DNA of 64,000 bases, from the NCBI RefSeq assembly GCF_033097485.1, contig NZ_AP028634.1, forward strand, positions 859,126 to 923,125. Reading direction: 5' to 3'. The DNA is from Pyrofollis japonicus. GTDB lineage: Archaea > Thermoproteota > Thermoprotei_A > Sulfolobales > Pyrodictiaceae. Positions 42,540 through 51,377 of this stretch are shown piece after piece (within the stretch, counting starts at the first letter, position 1; the number at the start of each line of letters is the position of its first letter). The position numbers were made by a program, and so were the translations under genes. The notes under the pieces are model-generated. The model was not told where the DNA came from and searched no databases. It worked only from the letters and a program-made list of their open reading frames with translations.

Positions 42540-42950
42540 TCAACGCTTCAACGAACGAGCTTGTATGAATCTTACAACATCAAGGTTAGATAGCTCAGAT
42601 TTTATTTCCTCGATGTCTTTCGACGACTTCGACACATCCACCACTATCACGCACTCAGCGAATTCTCCTCTCTTTATTGAAGTACACTGCGATATTACTA
42701 TATCTGCGCCAAGTTCTGCCAAACGACTAGCTACTTTAGCTAACGCGCCAGGAACATCCTTTATCTCAATACGGAGTTCGTATAGCTTTGCTTCCGTGCT
42801 TGGCAGAGGCGTCAATATTATTTCACGTCTATCTGCATCAGCGATAAGTATGAGATTCATGCCTTCAACTATATTTAGTGCCTCGCGAACAACTAGCGGG
42901 ATAGTTACTCTTCCCTTGCTATCGACTTTCACTATCTCGGTTGTTCTCAT
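42540..42950 (-). CDS. AbrB/SpoVT-type DNA-binding protein with ACT domain
   Basis: The 136-residue protein starts with a swapped-hairpin AbrB domain (EIVKVDSKGRVTIPLVVREA, then LNIVEGMNLILIADADRREI) and ends with an ACT-like ligand-binding domain (YELRIEIKDVPGALAKVASR, then LAELGADIVISQCT). ACT domains usually sense amino acids, so a metabolite-responsive regulator is likely. Glutamine synthetase is the only amino-acid enzyme in the window, about 13 kb away. Confidence 0.85.
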   Translation of the reverse strand: MRTTEIVKVDSKGRVTIPLVVREALNIVEGMNLILIADADRREIILTPLPSTEAKLYELRIEIKDVPGALAKVASRLAELGADIVISQCTSIKRGEFAECVIVVDVSKSSKDIEEIKSELSNLDVVRFIQARSLKR

Positions 42951-43003
42951 TTTCCCAACCGTTTACCATAAAGTATTGTAAAACTTAAAATGGATTTTGT
43001 TGC

Positions 43004-43948
43004 TTATTCGGATACATTCTCCTTGTTTTCAACAATATCTATGATCTTCTTCGCTAATTCAAGTATGATCTTTGCCGCCTCACTATCAGGGTATTTGACG
43101 AAGAAGGGCTCACCACTATCGTTTGCACGTGATATTCTTGGGTCGATCGGTATCTCTGCTAGGAACGGCACATTATATTTCTCTGCTATCTTTCTTCCAG
43201 CGCCTTCACCAAAGATGTAATGCTTTGATCCATCGGGACACTTGAAATAACTCATATTTTCAACGATGCCGAGTATGGGGGCATTTAGTTTCCGGGCAAA
43301 GTTGATTGCCTTGGCAACAACAATTCGTGAAACATCAGACGGGATTGTAACTATTATTGTCCCCGTTAAGTCCTTTATAAGTTGGACTATTGTGAGTTGC
43401 TCGTCACCAGTGCCAGGCGGAAGATCGATAAGAAGGTAATCAAGTGTGCCCCATTCAGCATATGCTAACATTTCTCGTATAGCAGATGTAGATAGAGGAC
43501 CTCTCCAAATAACTGGTGTGTCTTCTGAGGGCAACATGATTCCTATGGATAGCACCTTTACTCCCAAAGGAGCAATTACTGGAAGTATGCGACCGTCGTC
43601 TGTTGCCATAACCGGCTGTCCTGCAACCCCCATCATTTTAGGTATTGATGGTCCATAAATGTCTGCATCAAGAACGCCCACTTGACGGCCAAGATAGGCT
43701 AGTGCAAAAGCGAGACTTGCAGTTACAAATGACTTACCTACTCCTCCTTTACCGCTAAGTATTGCTATCTTATATTTTATTTTTTCTAAATTCTTTCTAA
43801 CTCTTTCTTCTTGTTCTCTTATCTTTTTTATAGCCTCTATACGAGCCTTTACTTCGGGGGGGACATTGCGCGATGCCGACACGGTAGCCACCTCTAACTC
43901 TAACCGATTAGTGCGTTGTTGCCAGCGTTCTCTTATTAACATTCCCAT
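43004..43948 (-). CDS. Mrp/NBP35-family ATPase, Fe-S cluster carrier
   Basis: The protein (about 314 residues from ATG 43948) has the deviant Walker A ILSGKGGVGKSFVTASLAFA (about residue 63), VLDADIYGPSIPKMMG, LLIDLPPGTGDEQLTIVQL and ILGIVENMSYFKCPDGSKHY. This is the Mrp/ApbC family that holds and delivers Fe-S clusters. The second cluster cysteine is not seen; the motif reads CPDG rather than the CPxC typical of the family. I place the start at 43948: a TATA-like AGTATAAGAAT lies about 27 nt upstream, suggesting a leaderless transcript. The longer ATG 44056 would overlap a divergent gene. Confidence 0.88.
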   Translation of the reverse strand: MGMLIRERWQQRTNRLELEVATVSASRNVPPEVKARIEAIKKIREQEERVRKNLEKIKYKIAILSGKGGVGKSFVTASLAFALAYLGRQVGVLDADIYGPSIPKMMGVAGQPVMATDDGRILPVIAPLGVKVLSIGIMLPSEDTPVIWRGPLSTSAIREMLAYAEWGTLDYLLIDLPPGTGDEQLTIVQLIKDLTGTIIVTIPSDVSRIVVAKAINFARKLNAPILGIVENMSYFKCPDGSKHYIFGEGAGRKIAEKYNVPFLAEIPIDPRISRANDSGEPFFVKYPDSEAAKIILELAKKIIDIVENKENVSE

Positions 43949-44010
43949 ATTTACAAGTGTTAATGGGGTATTCTTATACTTGTAATACGAATGCACTTCA
44001 CGGTATAAGT

Positions 44011-44727
44011 ATGAGGCCAAAAAGAGAGAACCTTTACGATAAACGGGTAGTATCAACTTATGTTTTGGATGTAATGCATAACTTCTACAGCTATAAAGAG
44101 ATCTCCATGCTAACAGGTATACCTATTTCAATGATAAGCCGCTATTTACGTAGAAAAACTTTACCAAGCGAAAAAATGGCCAATAAAATAATAAAAAAGT
44201 TTCTTCAAAATAAGAATATTATTGAAAGATTTATAACTCTCTTACAAGAAGAACCTGATCTTTTATATACGCAAAAAGTATCCGAAATTATAAACCTCGT
44301 AATACTCAATAATTATGCGGAATTGCTTAGTAATATTGACTTTATTATTGGATTTAATGATCCGACCATACTCATAGCCACTAAGCTTTCGGAACGCGAA
44401 CAAAAAGATATTCTAATTTTGCATTTTGTTCCAATAGTTCCTTATTTAAACGCGGACTGCTTCTCTCTAACGAGTTCGCGATTTATATTCTATGTGTGTG
44501 CAAAAAGAGGATACAGAACCCGATATAGGTCATTAAGGGCACTTTTACTTTATCCATTAATTATTCCTATAGAATTGGCTAATGATATTAAAACGAGAAT
44601 AATACAAGAACTTAGACTTTCCGCACTTAAGATACTAATACTTTCCTGTATGGATAAAAACAAGATAACTGAGAATAGAGACTTTATTTGTATATCTGGG
44701 CGCGATGACCGAGGTTTTAAACACTGA
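44011..44727 (+). CDS. HTH protein with possible PRTase-like C-terminal domain
   Basis: The protein (about 238 residues from ATG 44011) begins PKRENLYDKR and has a helix-turn-helix (YSYKEISMLTGIPISMISRY, then LRRKTLPSEK). The C-terminal part (NIDFIIGFNDPTILIATKLS and a later ILILSCM strand) is alpha/beta and might be a degenerate phosphoribosyltransferase-type domain like archaeal GfcR regulators, but the PRPP-binding loop is not recognisable. It is divergent from the Mrp gene and starts an AT-rich four-gene plus-strand run that includes XPB. Confidence 0.6.
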   Translation: MRPKRENLYDKRVVSTYVLDVMHNFYSYKEISMLTGIPISMISRYLRRKTLPSEKMANKIIKKFLQNKNIIERFITLLQEEPDLLYTQKVSEIINLVILNNYAELLSNIDFIIGFNDPTILIATKLSEREQKDILILHFVPIVPYLNADCFSLTSSRFIFYVCAKRGYRTRYRSLRALLLYPLIIPIELANDIKTRIIQELRLSALKILILSCMDKNKITENRDFICISGRDDRGFKH

Positions 44728-44740
44728 CAGAGGGGAAATG

Positions 44741-45166
44741 ATGACGAACCCACGCCGGGAGCCCCAGTTATTAGTTGATGAGAACTTTTTGAAGGCGTTT
44801 GCAAGTATTAATGATTGCCGATATGTTGCTATATTGCTAAGAAATAATGACACCATTATTGGCTACTTATATAAAGTCATGCTTTCGCTTAGCGGGGACA
44901 ACGATGAACTTGTTAGATTAGGGTACATATTATACCTAAATAGAGTAAATAAATGCACAAATAATATTTCTGTTGATTCCCTTTTATATATATGCAGAGA
45001 AGAGAATAAGCTAATACTAGTTATAGACAGAGAGGATGTCTTTACCGATATACTTAAGTGTATTAATATTAGGGAAAAGGAGGCTTCTGAAAAATCGCCA
45101 AAAATTATTTGTTTATACGCTATTGAAGAATTGAGCGAAAAACTAGGATGTATTACTGCTTATTGA
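44741..45166 (+). CDS. Protein of unknown function upstream of XPB
   Basis: I place the start at ATG 44741 (GAGGGG 6 nt upstream), giving about 141 residues. It looks like a mixed alpha/beta soluble protein: LLVDENFLKAFASINDCRYV, ILLRNNDTIIGYLYKVML, LILVIDREDVFTDILKCINI. I do not recognise it. It sits 14 bases after the HTH gene and 55 bases before XPB, so all three are probably co-transcribed. Confidence 0.55.
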   Translation: MTNPRREPQLLVDENFLKAFASINDCRYVAILLRNNDTIIGYLYKVMLSLSGDNDELVRLGYILYLNRVNKCTNNISVDSLLYICREENKLILVIDREDVFTDILKCINIREKEASEKSPKIICLYAIEELSEKLGCITAY

Positions 45167-45221
45167 TAACTTAGGAGGGCGCTAGGACCGCAATAACGAG
45201 GCTAAGCAAAGGTGCTGATGA

Positions 45222-46838
45222 TTGTTTGTGAAGTTTAAAATATGCAGATGGCTTGAGAGGAGCGAATTCCAATCTATTATTAGACTTGCGACCTACTTGG
45301 GCAGAGAATCGGGCTGCAGTCTCTTTATGATAACTTTAGATGGTAATAGCTATGCAAAGAAGATTGAGGAAATTATAGAATTTATTGAAAGATTTGGGGG
45401 AGAATTGGATACAGACTCCAGACTATTGATTGAAAAAATTCAAAACGAACTAAGAAAAGTCATTATAAGAAAAGATGAGAAAGGATATATTATCAAATCC
45501 CAGAGTTATCTAAACGATTATCTCACATACTTTAGGGAAAGAGGGCTAGTAAGGTACTCGCGCATTAAGCAAGGCTTTATTGTAAAGCCTTATGCTATTG
45601 CAGATATAATCGAACGATTAGAGCTTGAAGGATTCAAAATAATCGATGAAACTAGTCTTATAAGACCTAATAACATAGATATAGAGTTTAAAGGTAATCT
45701 ACGTGATTATCAGCTTGAAGCCCTTGAAGCCTGGCGCAATAACAAGTTTAGAGGCGTAATAGTACTACCCACTGGCACGGGGAAGACCATAATAGGAGTT
45801 GCGGCTATAGCATCACTCAAAGTACCAACCCTTATTGTAGTTTATACGAGGGAACAGCTCCTTGAGTGGATGAACAAGATAGCAACGTTTACAGACAATG
45901 GCAAACGACTTATTGGTGCTTTCTACTCGGACGAAAAGGAAATTAAACCAATTACCATCACAACCTACCAATCAGCTCACAGAAATATCGATATATTGAA
46001 AGATAAGTTCTCGCTTCTAATCGTTGATGAGGCCCATCACCTTCCTGCTGACAAATTTAAGCGGATAGCCGAAGAAGTCCTTTCCCCTTATCGCTTAGGT
46101 TTATCAGCGACACCTTACCGGGAAGACGGTAGACATGAAGAGCTATTCAGTCTCATAGGCGGAATAGTATATAGACGAACATTAAGCGAGTTAATGGAGC
46201 AAGGCTACGTGGCGCCCTTCGAAATAATACCTGTAGTTGTACGTCCAGAACGCGATATACTAGCAAAATATCGTGAAATTAGAAAGAAGTTTATTACATT
46301 AGCAAGGGGACGTAGTATTGAAGAACTAGTAAGAGCTGCAGCCGTGGGCGATAACTCAGCTCGGCAAGCAATTCAGCTTATGAATCAAGCTAGAAAGCTT
46401 CTTATAAGCTCAAAAGCCAAACTTGAAAAACTTAAAGAGATTTTCGAAAGGGAGTATAATGCGGGCTCGAAAATACTTATTTTTACTCAATACGTTGAGC
46501 AAGCAGAGATTATAGGAAAGAACCTTGGGATACCAGTTATTACAAGTAAAACAAACAAAAATATTAGGAATATAATATTTAACTTATTTAAAAACGGGAG
46601 ATATAGGGCTTTAGTTTTAACAACTCTAGGCGACGAAGGAATTGATATCCCTGATGCAAACGTCGGAATAGTTGTGTCAGGAACCTCTTCTCGGAGACAG
46701 TTCATTCAAAGACTTGGAAGATTACTTCGTCCGGGCAAGTCTAAAACTGCACGGCTCTATTATATAGCGCTCAAAGGCACACATGAGGAAACAACGATGA
46801 GGAAAGTCTTGTCTAAGGTAAAAGAGTATCTAGGCTAA
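45222..46838 (+). CDS. xpb: Archaeal XPB-type SF2 helicase
   Basis: The 538-residue helicase starts at TTG (45222) after GGTG. An N-terminal damage-recognition-like domain (about residues 1-150) precedes the Q/Ia region NLRDYQLEALEAWRNNKFRG, Walker A VLPTGTGKTIIGVAA (about 182), DEAHH, LSATP and the XPB-specific RED motif in TPYREDGRHEELF (about 300). Motif VI is QRLGRLLRPGKSKTARLY. XPB opens DNA in nucleotide-excision repair and, in archaea, works with the nuclease Bax1; no bax1 gene is visible next to it. Confidence 0.9.
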   Translation: MFVKFKICRWLERSEFQSIIRLATYLGRESGCSLFMITLDGNSYAKKIEEIIEFIERFGGELDTDSRLLIEKIQNELRKVIIRKDEKGYIIKSQSYLNDYLTYFRERGLVRYSRIKQGFIVKPYAIADIIERLELEGFKIIDETSLIRPNNIDIEFKGNLRDYQLEALEAWRNNKFRGVIVLPTGTGKTIIGVAAIASLKVPTLIVVYTREQLLEWMNKIATFTDNGKRLIGAFYSDEKEIKPITITTYQSAHRNIDILKDKFSLLIVDEAHHLPADKFKRIAEEVLSPYRLGLSATPYREDGRHEELFSLIGGIVYRRTLSELMEQGYVAPFEIIPVVVRPERDILAKYREIRKKFITLARGRSIEELVRAAAVGDNSARQAIQLMNQARKLLISSKAKLEKLKEIFEREYNAGSKILIFTQYVEQAEIIGKNLGIPVITSKTNKNIRNIIFNLFKNGRYRALVLTTLGDEGIDIPDANVGIVVSGTSSRRQFIQRLGRLLRPGKSKTARLYYIALKGTHEETTMRKVLSKVKEYLG

Positions 46839-46951
46839 TAGAATAAAAATTATACAGGAATTGAGTAAAACATGGTGCATCCTTCTTATATGCCTCTAGG
46901 GTAGAGAAAGTTATGACGGCAGGAAGGTAGTGGCTAACGAGGGAGACAATA

Positions 46952-47947
46952 ATGCAACTGTTGAAGAATCAAGGCAAGTTTGATGTGGCTTATGATATTG
47001 TTGCCCCTGATATAAGTCTCGGCGGGACCGGGAATCAGACGAAATATTCTATGAATTTTAACCTATATCACGAACCTAGTTCTGTTAAGAGCGCTTTTCT
47101 AGATTTAGCTGTACTTGTCAAAGATCTTAGCGTTAGAAGATGGAAAATTTCTATAGCAGATGTGGTATTAACTAGAGAATTTAAGCCTCAAAATTGCAGA
47201 AAAATTAGCAATGGATATGTCTGTAAGCTCGTATTCGATGTAACGCCCATTATCAAGTCAAAGATGACTGATGAGTATAATGTAGAGATAAACTATTTAG
47301 AACTAAAAGAGCTTACACTGCTTCATATAGGTCTTTTAACCGTGTACAATGACGAGAACGCATCAAGTAAATACATATATGTTGTTGAGCCTATAGTTAT
47401 TGAGGCTAACAGATCAATAAGCATAGACATAGATCAGCCAATGAGCGAGGCAAACATCAAAATGAGCATATATTTGCCTCACGCATCAGCAAAGCTGTTA
47501 ATAAAGGGCGATGGGTATGAAAAAGCGTTAACAGAATATAGGGGGACAATAGAGTATACGGGTCAAGTCGGAAGCATAAAGACACTAATGCTTTCACATA
47601 TTGGAAACGCTACTTACCTACCTAGGGAGATTATCATTCCAGCAATGTTAATATATGAAACTACAGCACCAAAACCAGTAATAGATGTAAGAATGGCTAC
47701 AAGACGTGAGTATGATACTGTTAGCATTGAGATACGAAACAGTGGGGAGAAGAAAGTAACAAACATGATAGTAGTTAGCATCTCTCTAGGCAATATCATA
47801 GAGCGCAAGATTATCGATGAGCTCAATCCTGGTGAAACAAAGGTAATAAATGTAAAAATTAATCCAGAAGCTTTAACAACAATACGTGTTATATGGAAGC
47901 ATAAAGGTGAAAACTTTATTAGAGAAATAAAGGTACGAAGTTCCTAG
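46952..47947 (+). CDS. Beta-rich protein of unknown function
   Basis: The 331-residue protein starts at ATG after GAGGGAGAC. It is strand-rich throughout. The last third (PKPVIDVRMATRREYDTVSI, then EIRNSGEKKVTNMIVVS and LNPGETKVINVKINP) looks like a CARDB/Ig-like cell-adhesion fold. There is no recognisable signal peptide or membrane segment, which is odd for CARDB-type repeats and may mean a cytosolic or type-II exported protein. A TATA-like run (46882-46892) precedes it. Confidence 0.6.
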   Translation: MQLLKNQGKFDVAYDIVAPDISLGGTGNQTKYSMNFNLYHEPSSVKSAFLDLAVLVKDLSVRRWKISIADVVLTREFKPQNCRKISNGYVCKLVFDVTPIIKSKMTDEYNVEINYLELKELTLLHIGLLTVYNDENASSKYIYVVEPIVIEANRSISIDIDQPMSEANIKMSIYLPHASAKLLIKGDGYEKALTEYRGTIEYTGQVGSIKTLMLSHIGNATYLPREIIIPAMLIYETTAPKPVIDVRMATRREYDTVSIEIRNSGEKKVTNMIVVSISLGNIIERKIIDELNPGETKVINVKINPEALTTIRVIWKHKGENFIREIKVRSS

Positions 47948-47978
47948 CGTCGGCTTTAAATACAACACCATAGCTAGA

Positions 47979-48034
47979 ATGATGAATTACTCCCGGACTG
48001 ATTAAGCCAGAATGAAGATAACTTACCCAGCTGA
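47979..48034 (+). ncRNA. C/D box sRNA
   Basis: Every element is where an archaeal C/D sRNA has it: C box ATGATGA (47979-47985), 12-nt guide, D' CTGA (47998-48001), 10-nt spacer, C' ATGAAGA (48012-48018), 12-nt guide and D CTGA (48031-48034). TTTAAATA (47955-47962) lies about 20 nt before the C box and can act as a TATA box. The 3' end lies antisense to the last 12 bases of hjc. By the D+5 rule the guides would methylate the fifth base of UCCGGGAGUAAU and of CUGGGUAAGUUA. The second string resembles 23S rRNA domain IV (GGGUAAGUU), from memory and unchecked. Confidence 0.7.
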
Positions 48035-48469
48035 ATTATTAATATATTTATCAAGTCTATTATTAACTACGTTCCTAATGAATTCTTCTAGTTCGATTGC
48101 CTTTAATTTTTGAATATTAACTTTATATCTTGTTCCAACATCTTCAAGGCTTTGGCTATCTAGTGGAATTATATACCATTTTCCTCCCTTAAATCGTACT
48201 GCAAGGAGAGTCTGCGCGTTTGCTCTTGCTGCAAAATCTTTCAATTTTCTAACTTTTTCTTTATCAAGGTATATTATATGGTCCTTATTGCTTCTATATT
48301 TGACTTCAAAAACATATACATTTCCTTTATATATTGCTACAACATCTGGGTAAAAGATTTTACGAGCACCTGAACCGCTAGCAGGGCCTCGAATTACTGC
48401 AAACCCCCTAGACCAGAGCTTTTGAACAAGTTCACGCTCGGCTCTGAATCCTCTCTTTCGTCTATTCAT
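48023..48469 (-). CDS. hjc: Holliday junction resolvase Hjc
   Basis: The 148-residue nuclease has the archaeal Hjc start KRGFRAERELVQKLWSRGFA, then VIRGPASGSGARKIFYPDVV, the catalytic E-D-ExK motif (YPDVVAIYKGNVYVFEVKYR), and the C-terminal region to IPLDSQSLE. It cleaves four-way junctions as a dimer. The upstream neighbour (8-nt gap) encodes a PINA-like ATPase; Sulfolobus PINA binds Hjc and promotes branch migration. Confidence 0.93.
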   Translation of the reverse strand: MNRRKRGFRAERELVQKLWSRGFAVIRGPASGSGARKIFYPDVVAIYKGNVYVFEVKYRSNKDHIIYLDKEKVRKLKDFAARANAQTLLAVRFKGGKWYIIPLDSQSLEDVGTRYKVNIQKLKAIELEEFIRNVVNNRLDKYINNSAG

Positions 48470-48476
48470 TTCTCGT

Positions 48477-50081
48477 TCATCCTATCATGTTGATTCTTAT
48501 ATTGACGCCATACTTGTCTTCAAGCTTTCTTATTCTCTTCATCTTCTTCATCAGAGCTCTTGCCGCAACTCTCGGCACATTGACAACTATGGTACCGTCT
48601 TGTACCTCTACCTGTGCCCCTGGAATCATCCTCTCAATAATTCTTTTAATTTTCTCTGCGGGCCCTTGTGCTTGCACAGACTTAACCGGCACAACAACAG
48701 TTTGCTCTCCGAATGTATATATCTCGTATTCAAGTTCGTCTGTGAGCACATCTCTTACCTCCACGACAGGTCTTGCAAGCTCTGCTTCACGTAGCCCTGT
48801 TGGCAGTTTCACCGTCATTCTCAGACCATACACTTTTTCAACACTCCCCTTATTTATGAAAATAACTGTATCTATGATGCTAGGCAACATTCCTATATCA
48901 ACACGCCTTATGAATCGTTGAACCGCATCAATAGGCGATGTTGCATGTACAACTCCTATCATACCGATACCCGCAAGGCGTAAATCAATGTATAGACGGA
49001 AGTCCTCATCTGTTCGTAGTTCGTCAAATACAGTATAGTCCGGCCTACTTAGGAGCAGTATATCGTGGAGTTCACCTAGCTCTGCAAAACTCTTAGAGTA
49101 CTGAGTTATCTGAGGAGGCAAACTCATATCCCTAGGAGATTCTATTGTCTTCACTACTTTGCCTTTTGATGAGTAATATTCTGCAAGAGCCTGGGCAAAC
49201 GTTGTCTTACCCATGCCAGGAGCTCCTGCAATCAGTATACCTTCTGCCCTCTCTTCGAGCCGCTGTAAGAGCTTTGCCGGGAGCTTATAATCGCTGAGTT
49301 TTAACTTCTTAACGGGTCTGACAGCTGTTATTTCCCATCCTTCGCTTAGAGGAGGCCTTGTGATTACTATACGGAATGAGCCAAGCTGGACTATGGTAGA
49401 GCCTTCACGATCTATTTCTATAAAGCCGTCTTGTCTACGCCTGGCTGCTTCAACTATCTCTCTCGCTATTTGCTCGACCTCATCTCTGCTTAAACTTTGA
49501 GAAGTTAGCTCAACCAGTACCCAATTACCTGGCGAACCCTTTTTCGCGACAATCGGTGCTCCCTCCTTTATGTGGACGCTCATAGTGTTTTCGTCAAAAT
49601 ACTCCTCTATTTTTAGCCTCTCTACAGACTTTATTCGCGGAGGTATATACACAACACTCATACCCATAGCTTCAGCAACGAGTGCTTGAACCCTATCAGA
49701 AGTGATAAGCGTTGCTCCAGCTTCGTAAGCGTAGTCCCTTATTAGTGCGTCAATGGAGCCGGACCTTGCATATTTTATGTCGCTGAATGATGGACGCTGC
49801 CCTGCTATTTCTAGCTCTATAAGGCCTTGTTCGGCAAGCATTCGTATTTTCTTAATCTCTTCTAGCCCTGCATAGCCGGTTGCTCTGCCCTGATTAGCTT
49901 GATTCTCTAACTCGGCAAGAACAGCCCTATGAATAATTACCTTGCCTCTAATCTTACCCTCACTTATAAGCCTAGAAATCATCCCCTCAATTATCACGCT
50001 TGTATCCGGTACGTATACCGGCAGCGACGACTCCGTGTATGCGTACACGGCTCCAAAACTCCCCATTAGGAACAAAAACAT
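48477..50081 (-). CDS. pina: PIN-domain ATPase (PINA), Holliday-junction branch-migration motor
   Basis: The 534-residue protein has an N-terminal PIN domain (YVPDTSVIIEGMISRLISEG, IDALIRDYAYEAGATLITSD), a VirB11/PilT-like ATPase core (Walker A ILIAGAPGMGKTTFAQALAE, about residue 290; DYTVFDELRTDEDFRLYIDL), and a C-terminal KH-like domain (IKRIIERMIPGAQVEVQDGT). The architecture is that of archaeal PINA, a hexameric motor. The first 6 residues may be dispensable; a second ATG encodes MGSFGAVYAY. It shares a short operon with hjc. Confidence 0.92.
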   Translation of the reverse strand: MFLFLMGSFGAVYAYTESSLPVYVPDTSVIIEGMISRLISEGKIRGKVIIHRAVLAELENQANQGRATGYAGLEEIKKIRMLAEQGLIELEIAGQRPSFSDIKYARSGSIDALIRDYAYEAGATLITSDRVQALVAEAMGMSVVYIPPRIKSVERLKIEEYFDENTMSVHIKEGAPIVAKKGSPGNWVLVELTSQSLSRDEVEQIAREIVEAARRRQDGFIEIDREGSTIVQLGSFRIVITRPPLSEGWEITAVRPVKKLKLSDYKLPAKLLQRLEERAEGILIAGAPGMGKTTFAQALAEYYSSKGKVVKTIESPRDMSLPPQITQYSKSFAELGELHDILLLSRPDYTVFDELRTDEDFRLYIDLRLAGIGMIGVVHATSPIDAVQRFIRRVDIGMLPSIIDTVIFINKGSVEKVYGLRMTVKLPTGLREAELARPVVEVRDVLTDELEYEIYTFGEQTVVVPVKSVQAQGPAEKIKRIIERMIPGAQVEVQDGTIVVNVPRVAARALMKKMKRIRKLEDKYGVNIRINMIG

Positions 50082-50236
50082 TTTGCCTAGCTGTTCTTTT
50101 CTCTTTCTCTCAAAGCAAAACCATTATGCTAGGAAAAACTTGCTAAGTAACAAGTGTAGTAATGACTAAAGTGATAGATTCGGTCTACTCACCCAAACCT
50201 CTAGATACGCTTTGCTGCCTTAAAGACGGGGATACA

Positions 50237-50464
50237 ATGCCTCAAATAAAACTAAGTATTGAGCGTTTAGCATCAACACTTGTGGCGTTAGGGTTTATTT
50301 ATGTAAGTGTTGACCAATTAGCAAGACTCTTAGGCGTTTCAACAAAAACTGCTGGACGAATACTTGCCGAAATGCACAGAAGAGGACTGGTCAGAAAGTG
50401 GAGCAAAAGAACATATAAACTTAACATAGCAAGTCTTGCCCTCGGTGAAAAAACACTTGCCTAA
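50237..50464 (+). CDS. Small winged-helix DNA-binding protein
   Basis: With ATG 50237 (GGGGAT 4 nt upstream) the protein has 75 residues: IYVSVDQLARLLGVSTKTAG, then RILAEMHRRGLVRKWSKRTY, a helix-turn-helix with a wing. An ATG at 50162 would add 25 residues. The next gene overlaps its 3' end by 8 nt. It may be a local regulator or a chromatin-associated factor. Confidence 0.65.
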   Translation: MPQIKLSIERLASTLVALGFIYVSVDQLARLLGVSTKTAGRILAEMHRRGLVRKWSKRTYKLNIASLALGEKTLA

Positions 50465-50774
50465 GCCGCGGAAATTGATATTAGTAACTGCAGAGCACCA
50501 TCCTCATCACAATCTCTGGTTAAAATTACTCGATGAAATAGCTAAAGAAAAGGGCCTCGATAAGGAGGTCAGAATTGAGGACTATGTTTTCCTTATAGAA
50601 CACGGCGATACAGACGAGCTTGGAATGGCATGGGTTCCACAACTCCTAGTAGAACTTGACAATGGCGAGATAAAATTACTGCTTTCACGACTCCCTCTTG
50701 ATGAGAAGCTGCAGCCAAGCATTGAAAAAGCGAAAGAGGAAATAATGAAAAAGCTAGAGGAGCTAGAAAGATAG
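50457..50774 (+). CDS. Conserved-looking small protein of unknown function
   Basis: I use TTG 50457, with GGTGA 8 nt upstream (105 residues). The sequence reads PRKLILVTAEHHPHHNLWLK, then LLDEIAKEKGLDKEVRIEDY, then VFLIEHGDTDELGMAWVPQL, ending in a charged helix. The fold might be thioredoxin-like, but the CxxC is missing and I do not recognise the family. It overlaps the HTH gene and is followed by aKMT, so the three genes probably form an operon. Confidence 0.6.
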   Translation: MPKPRKLILVTAEHHPHHNLWLKLLDEIAKEKGLDKEVRIEDYVFLIEHGDTDELGMAWVPQLLVELDNGEIKLLLSRLPLDEKLQPSIEKAKEEIMKKLEELER

Positions 50775-50816
50775 TCAAGTATTATAACTCGGAACTCAGA
50801 TACCAGGAGGCATAAT

Positions 50817-51302
50817 ATGAACTCGGTACTTGTCCCCTTCGTTCCAACACCTATATACGTTGCTCGAAAGATGCTTGAACTTGCAGGGGCACAAGAAGAC
50901 GACGTTGTCATTGACTTAGGATGCGGAGATGGAAGAATACCAATTATCGCTGTAAAAGAATTTAATGTTAAGCGCGCAATTTGTGTTGAAATACAAAGAC
51001 ATCTTGCAGAGCAAGCAAGAGAGAATGTACACAAGCTAGGACTTGATGATAAGATTGAAATAATAAACGACGATATGTTTAAGGTTAATATATCCGAGGC
51101 GTCGATAGTAACGCTCTTCCTCTTAACAAGCGTAAATGACGCACTTGCATCAAAACTCAGAGAAGAACTCCGTGTAGGAACACGTATAGTTTCCCACGAG
51201 TTTAGAATAACAAAGTGGGAACCAATAATCTTCTCTACCGTAAACGATGGAAGAGTATCACACAACCTCTACTTATATATAATAGGATACTCGGATAAAT
51301 AA
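50817..51302 (+). CDS. Crenarchaeal protein lysine methyltransferase (aKMT type)
   Basis: The 161-residue protein starts after AGGAGGCATAAT. It aligns, as I recall it, along its whole length with Sulfolobus aKMT: VPFVPTPIYVARKMLELAGA, motif I VVIDLGCGDGRIPIIAVKEF, ICVEIQRHLAEQARENVHKL, SIVTLFLLTSVNDALASKLR and the VVSHEF-like segment RIVSHEFRITKWEP. aKMT methylates lysines on many crenarchaeal proteins, including chromatin proteins and repair enzymes. Confidence 0.88.
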   Translation: MNSVLVPFVPTPIYVARKMLELAGAQEDDVVIDLGCGDGRIPIIAVKEFNVKRAICVEIQRHLAEQARENVHKLGLDDKIEIINDDMFKVNISEASIVTLFLLTSVNDALASKLREELRVGTRIVSHEFRITKWEPIIFSTVNDGRVSHNLYLYIIGYSDK

Positions 51303-51377
51303 TCACGAAGAAATTTAAGGTTTAAAAATCCTCATTCTTGTGAAGCACTACCACGGTGACGAATCATTAAGGTAATC

